Assembly: GCA_022606425.2 (NCBI GenBank)
Contig: JAHDVF020000164.1
Location: 248,001 to 312,000, forward strand
From: Lepidostoma basale
Taxonomy: Eukaryota > Arthropoda > Insecta > Trichoptera > Lepidostomatidae
Direction: 5' to 3'
Length of the DNA stretch: 64,000 nucleotides
Shown here: positions 9,401 to 19,220 of the stretch, piece after piece
Layout: each line of letters begins with the position of its first letter
Position numbering within the stretch: the first letter of the stretch is position 1
Position numbers and translations under genes: made by a program
Notes under the pieces: generated by a model
Told to the model about the DNA's origin: nothing
Databases searched by the model: none
What the model saw: the letters and a program-made list of their open reading frames with translations, nothing else

Positions 9401-10145
9401 TTCGTATAAAAATATATAAATTTTTACCTGTGAATTTTAATTAATATATTATATACATTTTTATTATTGCAGAGGTTCCAAGAAAATTATAAATGCAACT
9501 AATTTGAATAACAACATTGATGAGGGTCTTCTGTTAATCACTTACTACATGGTCAACAATGGCATGGAATGGAAATACCATATTTTCTTGAAGAATTCAA
9601 TATTGTAAGTGCCCTTGCAATAATTAAGAGCGTTTTGCTCATAACCCCAGAATGTCACACTCGAACAACACTGTTTTATATGTTCATTAAGCATTTTAGC
9701 ACTTTGTGAAACTTATTACACTGTTATATAACTATTTTCACTGTGTTTACACATTGTTTTGAAATAATTACTAGAATTCACATACATATTTACTACGCAC
9801 CACACGTCCGGCGCGTAACAGATGTAGTTGTTACATGAACTATATGTACATGTGATAATTATTTTATTACCAATAACTATGTGAAATTGCTAGGAGATTT
9901 AATATACATGACTGTTAATACATATAATATTATTATTCTCACTATAAACAGAAAAAATAACATTTTTAATGTACAATATTATATACGAGTATACATATAA
10001 TATAATACAATTGATTTCGATTGACAATGAAAAGTTATTCTCGTCTTATGTTGTTACTTCTTATGCATTATTTGTGATTTTAATCTTTCAGTCACACTTT
10101 TATTTAAAAAAATAACGATTTTTTATTTAAATGAACTGTTAAATG
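9401..10145. other. Unassigned AT-rich intron sequence
   Basis: No coding or RNA signal was recognised. A stretch at 9400-9480 has a pyrimidine tract ending in tattgcag, but no flanking exon-like coding sequence supports an exon. Confidence 0.4.
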
Positions 10146-10149
10146 AAAA

Positions 10150-10505
10150 AACTGTTTTATGTGTCACAATTTTTTAATTTACATTTTTTATTTTTCGAGA
10201 CCGCTGTTTCGTCAACCTATGTTGACATCATCAAGTGTTATAAATTGGGATACATAAACAAAGTTTTTTAAATAGTCCATTGTTTTGACCGAAACACTAT
10301 GATACTTCAACATTATTACTGTTAAAATTTATACCACTGTTACAATATCACAATTTATTTTTATTCGCCGAGAATGTCGGCATCAGGTGTTACAATAAAC
10401 AGTTTATTGTATCACCTGATGATGCCAACATCGGTTAACAGTTTATAATGTTGAAGTACCTTAGTGTTTCGGACAAAACAATGGACTATTTTTCACTTTC
10501 ACAAT
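10150..10505. repeat. H1 repeats, two inverted pairs, decayed
   Basis: Words of the H1 family occur in both orientations: tttttcgagaccgctgtttc (minus unit), tccattgttttgaccgaaac (unit end), gtatcacctgatgatgccaa (plus unit) and tgtttcggacaaaacaatgg (end). The minus core reads UUGAUGA ... GAAAC with C3 lost; the plus unit at 10422 keeps CUGAUGA and helix II but lacks GAAAC. Confidence 0.6.
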
Positions 10506-10790
10506 CTTTCTTCGCCATAATTTATGTATTTATATTTTTCTCTTCATCATCACAATTCAAAGGAACACTTAACAAACCACATTATTTTGTTCTTAACGCT
10601 TTCATTCGCACTGCATTCTTCTAATTTTTTAAAGTTATTCCCTTTGTAATGATAACCATTTCAGAATTATTTTCAGTTTTAAATTCATGTAATATTATTA
10701 CTACACCAAATTGAGAAAAAGTGTCTATTTTTTCAAAGATAAATTTTAATCAATTATTCGTGTGTGTTATATTTCCTAAGAATAAGTAAT
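10506..10790. other. Unassigned AT-rich intron sequence
   Basis: Nothing was recognised here apart from base-composition bias. Confidence 0.35.
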
Positions 10791-10794
10791 ACTG

Positions 10795-10890
10795 TATACA
10801 TTTTTAGCAATTGATTCTCATAACATATGATTGGTAGCTAATCTTTCGCCATTTTTATTGTCACGTGAATTTTATCAGACTGAAGGACAT
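10795..10890 (-). mobile_element. tRNA-derived SINE relic, body only
   Basis: Minus-strand SINE words are present: tgattctcataacatatgat, tggtagctaatctttcgcca and attgtcacgtgaattttatc. The head and tail are gone. Confidence 0.55.
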
Positions 10891-11094
10891 CGTGAGAATT
10901 TTTTTTTTCACATTACAATATGTATTCCACCTTAATTATTAACCATATTTTTATTGTCCACCATTATTATTGTAAACTTGAATATACAATATTAATATAT
11001 TTAAAAATCTGAAGGAGAGTTAAAAAACTATTAAAAAGATAAAAAATTTAATCATAAATTAAATAATAATAATAACAATAAAAACACCAATTAC

Positions 11095-11705
11095 AAACCA
11101 TCACGCGGCTTCCCCGGAATGGTAGGCCGAGAGAATGGACCGCCACATTTATCTAACCTGGCACAATTCTCTAGTTTCGTCCACATTCATACATCTAATC
11201 ATACACACGCGTCGATTCTTCCAACTTATAAAATAGCTGACCTTAAAAATTTGATTAATTTATTAACGCCAATTTTTCGTCTTTCAAAATTTCATAATTA
11301 ATTCACATGTTTAACGTATACTTTCTTAAGCATTCTTTCTTCATCTGTGATCCTTTCATAATTTTGTTCATGATGCTTTCTTCCGCTCTAAATTTCTTCC
11401 TTATACCAACATTTGAAAATATATCGTATATTGATTTATCCCACACGCGTCTTAGGAATCTCATCTCCACAGCATTTATTCTACTCTCGTCCTTTTTCTG
11501 TTTGTTCCATGATTCACTTCACCACATTAGGGATGGTATTAATCTCCACTGTGAATGGCCATTTTTCCTTTAATTGATAAATTCTGGGTTTTAATAAAAG
11601 TTTTAAATCATCATTTAAAGTAGTGCCCGCACCAACGCTTCTTTCGACCTCACTGTCCGTTCGGCCATCTGCTATGAACATGTTATCTGAATACACCAAC
11701 AAAAT
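11095..11705 (-). mobile_element. RTE-D LINE, degenerate copy
   Basis: On the minus strand the sequence carries RTE signatures with broken frames: MFIADGRTDSEVERSVGAGT, then a region equivalent to ESRINAVEMRFLRRVWD, ISYRIFKC, and the 3' end with ggggaagccgcgtgatgg followed by a GTT-like tail (tttgtaattggtg). It is closer to RTE-A than to RTE-B. It lies next to the RTE-B copy at 11712. Confidence 0.72.
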
Positions 11706-11711
11706 AATAAT

Positions 11712-12276
11712 AACTAACTAACCATCACGCCGTCTCCCCGAAGGGGTAGGCAGGATGAATGGACTGCCACACTTTTCTTTCCTGACATATTTATCTCGCT
11801 TTCTCAACATTCATACATCGTGTCATGCACGCGCGTCGATTTCTCTGACTCCTCACATGGCCGAAATTCAATATTTGATTTATTTGATCGTGCCACGTTT
11901 TCCTCGGTCTTCCTCTATTTCTGGTTCCATTTACATCGTTAACACATAATTTTTTTACCATTCTTCCTTCATTTATTCTTTCCATATGTCCAAACAATCT
12001 TAATGATCCTTTCATTATTTTGTTCATAACACCATCGTTCGCACCGCATTCACTTCTTATGTTTTCATTCGACACTCTATCATACACAGAGTATCCGCAC
12101 ATTCGTCTAAGAGATCTCATTTCTACTGCATTTATTCTACTTTCATCCTCCTTTTGCCAGTTACATGCTTCGCTTCCATACATAAGGGTCGGTAGAAGAA
12201 CACCATTGGGCACTGCCATTCTAGCTTTTTTGGATAGGTTTTTGTTTGCGATGACAACTTTAAGTGCAACATTCAT
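11712..12276 (-). mobile_element. RTE-B LINE, 5'-truncated copy
   Basis: From 12276 downward it reads MNVALKVVIANKNLSKKARM, AVPNGVLLPTLMYGSEACNW, QKEDESRINAVEMRSLRRMC and the C-terminal GSLRLFGHMER / GRPRKTWHDQINQILNFGH blocks. The frame breaks after MTRCMNVEKAR at 11791. The 3' tail is an actaactaacc (GTTA)n run at 11712-11722. The 5' truncation abuts the (AAT)n run at 12277. Confidence 0.88.
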
Positions 12277-12360
12277 TTAATAATAATAATAATAATAATA
12301 ACAAATAATAATAATAATTATAATAAATATAATAATAATAATAATAGTAATAATAATAAT

Positions 12361-12417
<57 letters not shown>

Positions 12418-12556
12418 TATAATAATAATAATAATAATAATAGTAATAATAATAATAGTAATAATAATAACCATTATAATAATAATAATAATAATAATTA
12501 TAATAATAATAATAATAATAATGATACTAATAACAATAATAATAATAATAATAAAG
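12277..12556. repeat. (AAT)n microsatellite
   Basis: About 280 bp of nearly pure AAT/ATT with single-base interruptions. It adjoins the 5' truncation of RTE-B at 12276 and lies 57 bp downstream of the neuroligin exon donor (12612). Confidence 0.95.
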
Positions 12557-12612
12557 TCAAATTAATGAGTATTGTGTAAAATAATATTAAATTATTTGTA
12601 AAGCGATCTTAC

Positions 12613-12759
12613 CGAAAAGTCCAAGTCTGTAGTTGATGGTTATTACCACCATATCGGAGTAGCTAGAGAGCACGGATCCGTCGTAAGGGTTGCCCGAGTT
12701 CCACTCGAAGGACTCGCCGTGGATGTACACAAGCACCGGCCTCTTGCCGTCCCTTTCAT
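12613..12759 (-). CDS. Nlg: Neuroligin internal exon (oxyanion-hole strand region)
   Basis: This 147-bp exon precedes 4607-4807 in the same minus-strand gene. A polypyrimidine tract and cag acceptor (tttgtctgtttcag) end at 12760 and the donor GTAAGA starts at 12612. It encodes ERDGKRPVLVYIHGESFEWNSGN followed by PYDGSVLSSYSDMVVITINYRLGLF. HGESFEWNSGNPYDGS is a hallmark of neuroligins; active carboxylesterases have HGG(G/A)F here. It starts two bases into a codon and ends one base into a glycine codon completed by the next exon. The upstream exon encoding the SEDCLYLN-type motif was not found between here and 64000, which implies a very long intron or that it lies outside the window. Confidence 0.92.
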
Positions 12760-13385
12760 CTGAAACAGACAAATATTCCTTTATTGTCGGACCTAAGGGG
12801 GGCGTACTTACGATCCCTTGATCATCTCACGGTACCTTGCGCTAACGATACAATTGAACACTGACCTTTGACTATAATTCTTAACAATTTCTTTTTACTC
12901 TGTGTGTTATACAGTCTTCAATGTTTTCTATCTCAATTCTCATTTTTTGAGCTTACTCCTTAAGAATCGAATTTCATATGAGGCCACTAGGACAAGAGTG
13001 GTCTAACCAACATTTTTTTTTTAAATTGAGTTACTGGTCTAACCCACACCTATTTGTGACCTACTATAAAAGAAAAATTAATCTAACCACCATTTCCAAG
13101 TGGAAACATACGAGTAGATATCGCCATAAATACTTCTTTTGCTCTGACAAAAAATCAAAATATATGGAGTCAAATGTGGTCTATTATAAGTAACCATCAA
13201 AAAATATCCTTAAACTTTATATTTCCCAATATTTCAAAATACTATTCTAAAGACATTCACCAAACAAACAAGGTTTATCACTAAAGAAGACCCTAACCCA
13301 TATAGTTTAAAAAAATGGGAAAAGAACGTCAAATTCGCATTTATCTCCTTTGTCTAAATTTGGGGTTAGACCACTCTTGCCCTGG
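12760..13385 (-). other. Start of the long upstream neuroligin intron, no gene recognised
   Basis: From the acceptor at 12760 upstream, the sequence has no coding signature. A near-inverted pair (atgaggccactaggacaaga at 12978 and tcttgccctggcggcctcat at 13374) with matching gtggtctaacc / gggttagaccac flanks about 350 bp. This could mark an unclassified foldback element of about 420 bp (12970-13395). Confidence 0.45.
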
Positions 13386-13496
13386 CGGCCTCATATATAG
13401 TCCGCGGTACACAAATTTGATTGGGAGCGAAACTGAGTGTTAACAAAAAGTGAAGTCGTTATGTTGCCCCTCCACGCGACATATTGTCGTGCCTTA

Positions 13497-13806
13497 GGGT
13501 ACCTGTCCACCGGAGCGGAGCGAGGGAGTAATGCGGAGCGGAGTTGCGGACTGTGTCTGTCTATAGACGCGGAGCTAGGTAGCGGAGCGGAGATGCGGAC
13601 TGTGATATTCCATACGCAGAGCTCGGCCACGAGTCTGCTTCCCCGCTCCGCGTCCTTGCTCCGCTTCCCGGTTTTGTTTGAATTTTTAAACTAGTTCGCA
13701 ATCCCTGTCCACTGAAGAGGAGCGGAGATTTTATGCAATTCTATTGGTGGATTTTTACCTCGCTCACCGCTCCGCCACCTAGCTCCGCTCCGGTGAACAG
13801 ACACCC
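13497..13806. mobile_element. PIF/Harbinger-type MITE with TTA target sites
   Basis: The 310-bp element is flanked by TTA at 13494-13496 and 13807-13809. Its terminal inverted repeats (about 25 bp) start GGGTACCTGTCCACCGGAGC and GGGTGTCTGTTCACCGGAGC. The interior is GC-rich with repeated gagcggag words and carries no transposase. The TTA duplication and GGG starts fit PIF/Harbinger. Confidence 0.75.
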
Positions 13807-13809
13807 TTA

Positions 13810-14100
13810 TTCTGAACGCTTGTATATTTTAGAAGACGCTCTGCCCTGCCGGCGTTCTTTCCAACACAACATGGCTGACAAACAAAATATATTTAATATT
13901 TTAGAGTTTTAATGCCTATAAATACAATTAAATCCCCTGGCAATGTATTAAAACCAATATTTCATATTTTTTCTTTCCATTTACATAGTTGACAAACAAT
14001 AATACTATTTTATTTTAAGTAGCGGCCATCTTGAATCTAAATTATCTTAATACTAAATTATATTATAACATTTGTCAAATCCGCCCATATTTGTAAACAA
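13810..14100. other. Unassigned AT-rich sequence with a repeated word
   Basis: The block gagttttaatgcctataaat at 13903 has a relative at 32172 (gggttttaatgcccataaat), so this may be part of an old interspersed repeat. Nothing coding was seen. Confidence 0.35.
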
Positions 14101-14109
14101 TTTTATAAT

Positions 14110-14350
14110 ATTTTAAATATGTATATATTACCACCGATGAGGGGCTGGTTAGCCTGAAACATGTTTGATATTATTTTTTTTTTTTTAATAAATGTGAGCT
14201 GTATACAAAGTACATAAAAAAATAAACAATTAATTATTTTATTGAGCACTAAGGAATTAACGCTGTGTAATTCCATAGTAATATACTTAGGAAATTGAAA
14301 TTAACTTTGTTTGTGGATTAAAAAATGTTATTTTCAATTACCTAAGTATA
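14110..14350. repeat. H2 unit followed by H3 ends
   Basis: The H2 unit (14130-14222) has CCGAUGA (U4 changed), helix II GGGC...GCCU, GAAACAUGUUUGAUAUUA and the gctgtatacaaagtacataa end. It is followed by inverted copies of the H3 outer end (aattccatagtaatatactt, ttacctaagtataataaagt). The H2 core is likely inactive. Confidence 0.6.
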
Positions 14351-14690
14351 ATAAAGTATGTGTTAACAAGCAAAAGGTTTATACGGTTACTTAATCAAGC
14401 CATTAGACAGTGTTCAGTAAAAAGAGACTTTTAACTGCTCATTTATTATTCCGATGTATTAAGAATGAGAACTTTGTTTTTACTAAAAGCATGCATTTAA
14501 AAATATGCACTAAGTGTTTCAATCCCTTGAGAAATTCTATGTGTAAAAATGAATAAAATATTATACATGCTTTCAGTATTTTAACAGATGCGTTTATTTG
14601 CTCATTTTGCTTATTTTAGGTATTTCCAAGACAATCGTTCTTAAAGAGTAAACTCCAATTGTTCGTCGGGGTTGACATACACGATTGTTT
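14351..14690. other. Unassigned AT-rich sequence
   Basis: No feature was recognised. Confidence 0.35.
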
Positions 14691-14699
14691 TGTTAATCT

Positions 14700-14860
14700 T
14701 TACAAAATATGTCCGTACAGTTGCACGTACCCCTACCCGCTGGACTGATGATGATATAAGGATTGCTGGACCTTGATAGATGAGAGTGAGGATGGATAGG
14801 GGGCAGTGGCATGCTTCGGGAGAGGCCTACGTTCAGCACAGACGACGGTCGACTGACATG
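14700..14860 (+). mobile_element. LINE 'E' 3' end relic
   Basis: The piece matches 45640-45905 and, in the other orientation, 33060-33540: gtacccctacccgctggact, aaggattgctggacc, gcttcgggagaggcctacgt, ttcagcacagacgac. Elsewhere in insects this arrangement is the 3' end of a LINE; here it is noncoding. Confidence 0.6.
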
Positions 14861-14885
14861 TAAGTAAGTTACAAAATATATAGAT

Positions 14886-15055
14886 AAAAACCAACCACCG
14901 CACAGTTTCCCCGAGAGAGTGGGTAGAGAGAATAGACCGCCATACTTATCTAATCTAACACACCTCTCTAGTCTCCTCCACATTCATACAGAGTCTTACA
15001 CACACGTCGATTCTTTGAACTATTAACATGGCAGACCTTTAAATTTTTTAAATTA
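14886..15055 (-). mobile_element. RTE (A/D-type) 3' fragment
   Basis: The plus strand shows the reversed RTE end: accaaccaccgcacagtttc, gagtgggtagagagaataga, cctctctagtctcctccaca, acacgtcgattctttgaact. It equals the last 160 bp of the family with a diverged stop region. Confidence 0.65.
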
Positions 15056-15059
15056 AATA

Positions 15060-15690
15060 TGAGATTTCGAAATTGCCGTGGGCAATGAAATGGCAACCAC
15101 TACTACTTCTTATTAAAACGAAATTCGTATTTGAAACACAAATACTTGAGTAAATAGCTGTATAAATTTGAATTTGGAATTCCTAACCAAAGAGAAGATA
15201 TTTGAGATCAAAGTTGCCAGTACGGCAAAACGCCAAATTCATATGTAAGGACCTAATATTAAACAAAATAATGTGGTACACATACATACTATTTTGTAAT
15301 GTATTATGTATGGAACATCATATTGTAGATACATAGGCGGAGTTTGTGTTTGTACTTAATCCTTCTACTTTTGTCAAAGGTATTTCAAACCCAAACGAGT
15401 TACCACTATAAACGGCACTAGTTCAAGTTTCAAGTGTTTTGTTTGACTATGAACAAATCAATAGCCGAATTGTGCGCTCCACGATTGAATTAGAAACTAC
15501 TATATAGAGTACTTTAAATTAACAGTTCATTATTTTCGAACAGTTTCATTCCTTAATGACAGATTTAAGCGTAAAGTGAAACCACATGGTTAATAATAAG
15601 CTTCCTTAAATTAAAAGATTTTAAATAATTTATTGTGTTTCTTCTATGTTCGCCTGAACTTTGTGTTGTAGATATTTAATGTTTCTGTTT
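15060..15690. other. Unassigned AT-rich sequence
   Basis: No repeat of this window and no coding signature was recognised. Confidence 0.35.
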
Positions 15691-15694
15691 TATA

Positions 15695-15812
15695 AACGAG
15701 TGCTTTGTATACATACGAGTACATCACTCACATTTATTTAAAAAAAATTATAATATCAAACATGTTTCGGACTAACCTGCCCCTCATTAGTGATATTATA
15801 TACTCGTAAATA
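15695..15812 (-). repeat. H2 unit with perfect helix I but mutated G5
   Basis: Read on the minus strand, CUAAUGA (15784-15790), helix II GGGGC...GUCC, GAAAC and ACAUGU are followed by helix I. Its arms taatatca (15751-15758) and tgatatta (15791-15798) pair over 8 bp without mismatch. G5 of the core has become A, so catalysis is expected to be lost while folding is retained. Confidence 0.68.
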
Positions 15813-15831
15813 TTTAAAATATTACAATTTT

Positions 15832-16190
15832 TTTTTGTGAATGTATACTTATACTTGTATACGAATACTGGATTTTGCGGTAGTATGTAGATTATATTAT
15901 ATATAGAGTAATCTTAAAAAGATTAACATATGTAATCAAATTCTTCGTAGATGGCACATTGAAACTGACATGTGAAATCTGGCATAGGACTTTAACATAT
16001 ATAAAACTTCCAAAAATTTGTCAGACATGGTCATAAAGAAAGGTGGAATGGGGAATGTTGTAATTACATAAAGCGTGCGCTTAACCCAACCAATGACAGG
16101 TCATAAGTCCTGTAAACATCTTGATCAACCATATTCAGTTTCCAGTTTGCATCTTCGTCTCTATTGAGATACAATTATATTATTAAATTG
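15832..16190 (+). repeat. Interspersed repeat X, copy 1
   Basis: Shared blocks are tgtatacgaatactggattt, aaaggtggaatggggaatgt, gcgcttaacccaaccaatga, caggtcataagtcctgtaaa and tcgtctctattgagatacaa. Relatives are at 16630, 25083, 31960 and 58065. It has no coding capacity. The 58065 copy has a 16-bp target duplication, which suggests retroposition. Confidence 0.7.
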
Positions 16191-16194
16191 TTTA

Positions 16195-16275
16195 CAAATA
16201 TGGTCAGTTTTGACAGATGTTGACAGAATCATTATAAAATCGGTCAAAACTGACCATATTTGTAAAAAATGTTAT
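16195..16275. repeat. Short inverted repeat
   Basis: acaaatatggtcagttttga at 16194 is matched in reverse by tcaaaactgaccatatttgt at 16245, around a short spacer with tgacagatgttgacagaatc. It would form a strong hairpin. Its origin is unknown. Confidence 0.6.
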
Positions 16276-16308
16276 AAGATTTTAAATATTTATATAATAG
16301 ACCTCTTT

Positions 16309-16506
16309 GGATACAATTATGGCGAATTCGTAAATACCCTTACGATAAAGGTAGCAAGCCAATAACTGGCTTTTCCTATTCATACGGTTCTATGTATATT
16401 TCCCTTTGATATATTTTTTTTTCACCCTTTTCATCGATTTGGCTCGCGCTGTAATGATGTAAGGAGTTTTTTCATCAAAATAATAATAATAATAATAATA
16501 ATAATA
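16309..16506 (+). mobile_element. tRNA-derived SINE, 3' part with (AAT)n tail
   Basis: The end catcgatttggctcgcgctg followed by (AAT)n at 16482-16505 matches the SINE at 29762-30041. The upstream part is diverged and the tRNA head is absent. Confidence 0.6.
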
Positions 16507-16605
16507 TCACTGATCAAGGACTGGTTAATCCGAAACATGTTTTTTATTTTTTTTTATATTTTATTATTTTAATAAATGTGAGTGTTGTATACAAAGTATA
16601 CTTAA
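16506..16605 (+). repeat. H2 unit, decayed core
   Basis: CUGAUCA (G8 to C), helix II GGAC...AUCC, GAAACAUGUU and the gtgttgtatacaaagtatac end. It lies immediately after a SINE (AAT)n tail. Confidence 0.58.
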
Positions 16606-16629
16606 AAGAGACACAATTTATTTTGGCAT

Positions 16630-17070
16630 TTTTTTAATGTACACAAATACTTGTACACGAATAATGGATTTCACTCATTGCGGGTTATCAATTCAAGAAT
16701 TAGATAGGAGTGACATCTCCAGGCGGCTTCTAACAATGCGCTAATGGCGATAGCCATTCACATTGTATTAAAAAGATGTTCTGCTTAGTGCTTAATAAAC
16801 ACAAATCTTTATAGATGGCGTTAGTATGTAGATTGTCTAAACTTCCACGTAAAGAGTATTCTTAGAGATTAACATATATACAACTTCCAAAAAAGTTTGT
16901 CAGACATGGTGATCATAAAAAGGAAGGTGGAATGGGGAATGTTGTATTACATAATTCGTGCGCTTAACCCAACCAATGACAGGTCATAAGTCCTGTAAAC
17001 ACCTTGATCAACTATATTCTGTTTCCAATTTGCATCTTCGTCTCTATTGAGATACAATTAATTCTTGAAT
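16630..17070 (+). repeat. Interspersed repeat X, copy 2 (longest 5' part)
   Basis: It contains the X start region (ggcggcttctaacaatgcgc, agatggcgttagtatgtaga) and the conserved core with aaggaaggtggaatggggaa and tcttcgtctctattgagata. Noncoding. Confidence 0.7.
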
Positions 17071-17765
17071 CTTAAAAAAAAAGATAAATATTATCAAACT
17101 AATCTGACTATATTGCCTGTCTCACTGCTTACAAACGAATCTGTCTTTATCGTGTCTGTATTGTTCCATTGGGAATTCAAAGATGAAATTGCAATGGCCG
17201 TAGTGGAGTTTCCCGTGGCCCGCCATATAAATTAGGCTGCAGTCACAATGGAGTCGCGATGAGGTAATTTACTGCGGCAATATGTATCTTTGATTTACAG
17301 CACACGAATTTTTCGACGGGAGCCAGTGATAGGAAGATTTAGGTAATAACTTAATTCCGCTCTCCGGGGCCCCAACTCCGGCAAATGCGATTTCTAAAGA
17401 AATGCGAGCCGTTCGATTGGTGATTCATTTGAAACTTTTTTACTTCAAAACTGGATTGTATTTTTTTTTGTACTTGAAAAACTTGTAACCTTATTAAATA
17501 CTTTAATTTTGAAACACTTTTAGTATATGTATCACAAATTTTTAATTATTTTTTATGAGATTGCCGCGACGGTTATTTCGCCAATGGTTAACTCAATTTT
17601 ACATCACTGATATATATTAATCTATTATGCATTACTTATTGTTGTGTATCTCTAACTTGTATCTTTAGTGTATTGGAAAAAAAATCTGTAATGCTTTATA
17701 TATGTTTAAAAATAAATAAATGAAAATGAAATAAATAAATAATTATCTATGATATATAATTAATC
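17071..17765. other. Unassigned sequence
   Basis: A moderately GC-rich piece at 17180-17420 is not shared with other parts of the window and has no open frame of note. It may be ordinary intron sequence. H1-like words (gattgccgcgacggttattt) occur at 17560. Confidence 0.35.
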
Positions 17766-17769
17766 AGTA

Positions 17770-18180
17770 AGTACATATGGTCTTGAAACTGCCACTCCGA
17801 CAAAGCACAGTGCAGAGAGACTAAGAGTCATGCAGCAAGCGATGGAGAGAGCCATGCTAGGCCTGTCCCTTAGAGATAGAGTCAGGAACGAAACGGTGAG
17901 GGATAAAAAAAGAGTCACAGACGTGATCCACCGGGTGACGAACTTAAAATGGAAATAGGCAGGGCATGTCGCTAGAGCTGCAGACGAAAGATGGACCAAA
18001 ATACTGCTGAATTGGAGACCGAGAGACACGAGAAGAAAAGAAGGAAGACCACAGATGAGGTGGAGGGATGACCTGGAACGATACGCTGGGATGCTATAAA
18101 TGCAGACTACGCAGGAAAGATCGACATGGAGGGACATGGAGGAGGCTTTCGTCCAAGAGTGGACGGCGTTAAGTTGAAGA
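17770..18180 (+). mobile_element. LINE C-terminal fragment (RTE-like, ...RAMLGLSLRDR type)
   Basis: In the plus strand, with one stop, it reads RVMQQAMERAMLGLSLRDRV, RNETVRDKKRVTDVIHRVTN, LKWK-stop-AGHVARAADERWTK, ILLNWRPRDTRRKEGRPQMR, WRDDLERYAG and ends near AFVQEWTALS. This is the C-terminal tail shared by a widespread arthropod LINE ORF2; 28815-29168 is a second, minus-strand relative. Domains upstream are absent. Confidence 0.82.
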
Positions 18181-18204
18181 AGAAGTGAGGAAAGAAGATA
18201 TATA

Positions 18205-18475
18205 ATTGTACACTTTTTTGATAGAATTTCACGACAGCTGTTTCCCCAACCGATGTTGGCGTCATCAGGTGTGACAAACAATTGTTCTGTCGTTAATTAG
18301 AGTTGTTTTTAACATTTGATTATTCTAACATCGGTTGGGGAAACAGCTGTCGCGACATTCTCAAAAAGTGTATAAACATAAATGTGGGATAACTCAACAG
18401 TGTTGTTAATTTAACAGTTAACAATGTTGATGTATCATAGAGTTACGACAAAAATAATGGACTATTTAACATGGT
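18205..18475. repeat. H1 foldback pair
   Basis: A minus unit (18205-18268) and a plus unit (18325-18475) meet head-to-head around a spacer. They share aacatcggttggggaaacag and its complement. The minus unit keeps a complete core (18233-18268); the plus unit has lost the CUGANGA box (UUGAUUA). The outer end is tatcatagagttacgacaaa...aatggacta. Confidence 0.7.
18233..18268 (-). ncRNA. Hammerhead ribozyme-like motif (H1)
   Basis: Read on the minus strand: CUGAUGA (18268-18262), helix II CCAAC/GUUGG with loop AUCG, GAAAC (18244-18240), palindromic ACAGCUGU as helix III and a GUC cleavage triplet ending at 18233. Helix I is at least 3 bp (cac 18230-18232 with gtg 18269-18271). All core bases are conserved. 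A self-complementary helix III would favour dimer folding. Confidence 0.66.
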
Positions 18476-18479
18476 TAAA

Positions 18480-19215
18480 GTTGGCAAAGTCTCAAGTTTA
18501 AATATTTTCTTCCTAAAATTTGGTTTTCAATGACAGCTCTTATTCTAATCGAGCTCCTCGATTGGCTGAAATATTCCCGCATTTAATTCCGTTAGGGTTG
18601 CATGCCTACGAGGGGGAATCAATCACCTCCATTCAGAGAGGGTAGTGACTCGCCCCCAGAGGGATGAGAGAGTAATTGGGAACAGAATTTCTCCTACAAC
18701 CTTCTGAAAGCTCTGAAAGCTGACGTGTTAGAATAGACAGCTTCAAGCGGCGAATTCGCGGTAATATAACCGTGTAGAATTTTCGGAAAATTGTCAATTT
18801 TGATTTTTTTAAATGAAAACCGAAAATGATAAGAATTTATCTTTAAAGTATTTACCTGATGCATAAGAGTGTGAATAATTTAGAAAATAAATATCACTTT
18901 AATAAACTAGAAACGCTGAAACAAAATGCATAGTAAATATAAAAATTAAAAAATAAAAAAACAATTCACATTTTAAGGTCAAAATACTAAATTTGTAATT
19001 GGAAATTTCGTAGTAGAAGTTCATTGGAAATAATGAAAATAAAAATAAATCTATTTTTTCCGAGTTTCCTTGTTTTTGCACTAACAATCTCAATGCGCTC
19101 TTGAGCTGAGCTTTTCGCGAAAACGGCGCTATACAAATTAGCCTTATTATTATTTTAATGTGAAATCTATTTCTCCAAGTTTTTAAGCTATTTTTATGTA
19201 CGAGTATATCTATAA
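18480..19215. other. Unassigned sequence
   Basis: It includes a less AT-rich stretch (18560-18760) without coding signature or match inside the window. No RNA gene was recognised. Confidence 0.35.
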
Positions 19216-19220
19216 ATCAA

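Larger units (their letters stand above)
4808..12612 (-). other. Neuroligin intron between the two recognised exons
   Basis: The intron runs from the GTAAGA donor at 12612 to the ctatag acceptor at 4808, about 7.8 kb. Its contents are listed separately: T element, H1 and H2 ribozyme repeats, SINE pieces, RTE fragments, a piggyBac-type MITE, a LINE relic and an (AAT)n run. Intron status follows from the matching exon phases on both sides. Confidence 0.85.

Noticed and set aside
9440..9610. Possible small exon after tattgcag with a following frame (NNNIDEGLLLITYYMVNNG)
   Set aside because: The acceptor-like sequence is on the plus strand, opposite to the neuroligin gene, and no donor, homology or second exon supports it.
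12277..12474. Poly-isoleucine open frame
   Set aside because: It is a translation of the (AAT)n microsatellite.
4607..12759. Active carboxylesterase gene
   Set aside because: GHGSG replaces GxSxG and HGESFEWNSGNPYDGS is neuroligin-specific.
14743..14760. ctgatgatgata as a ribozyme core
   Set aside because: No helix II or GAAAC downstream; it belongs to repeat E.
17760..18281. 173-codon minus-strand open frame
   Set aside because: It is antisense to a recognisable LINE C-terminus on the plus strand (AMERAMLGLSLRDR, GRPQMRWRDD), so it is a shadow.
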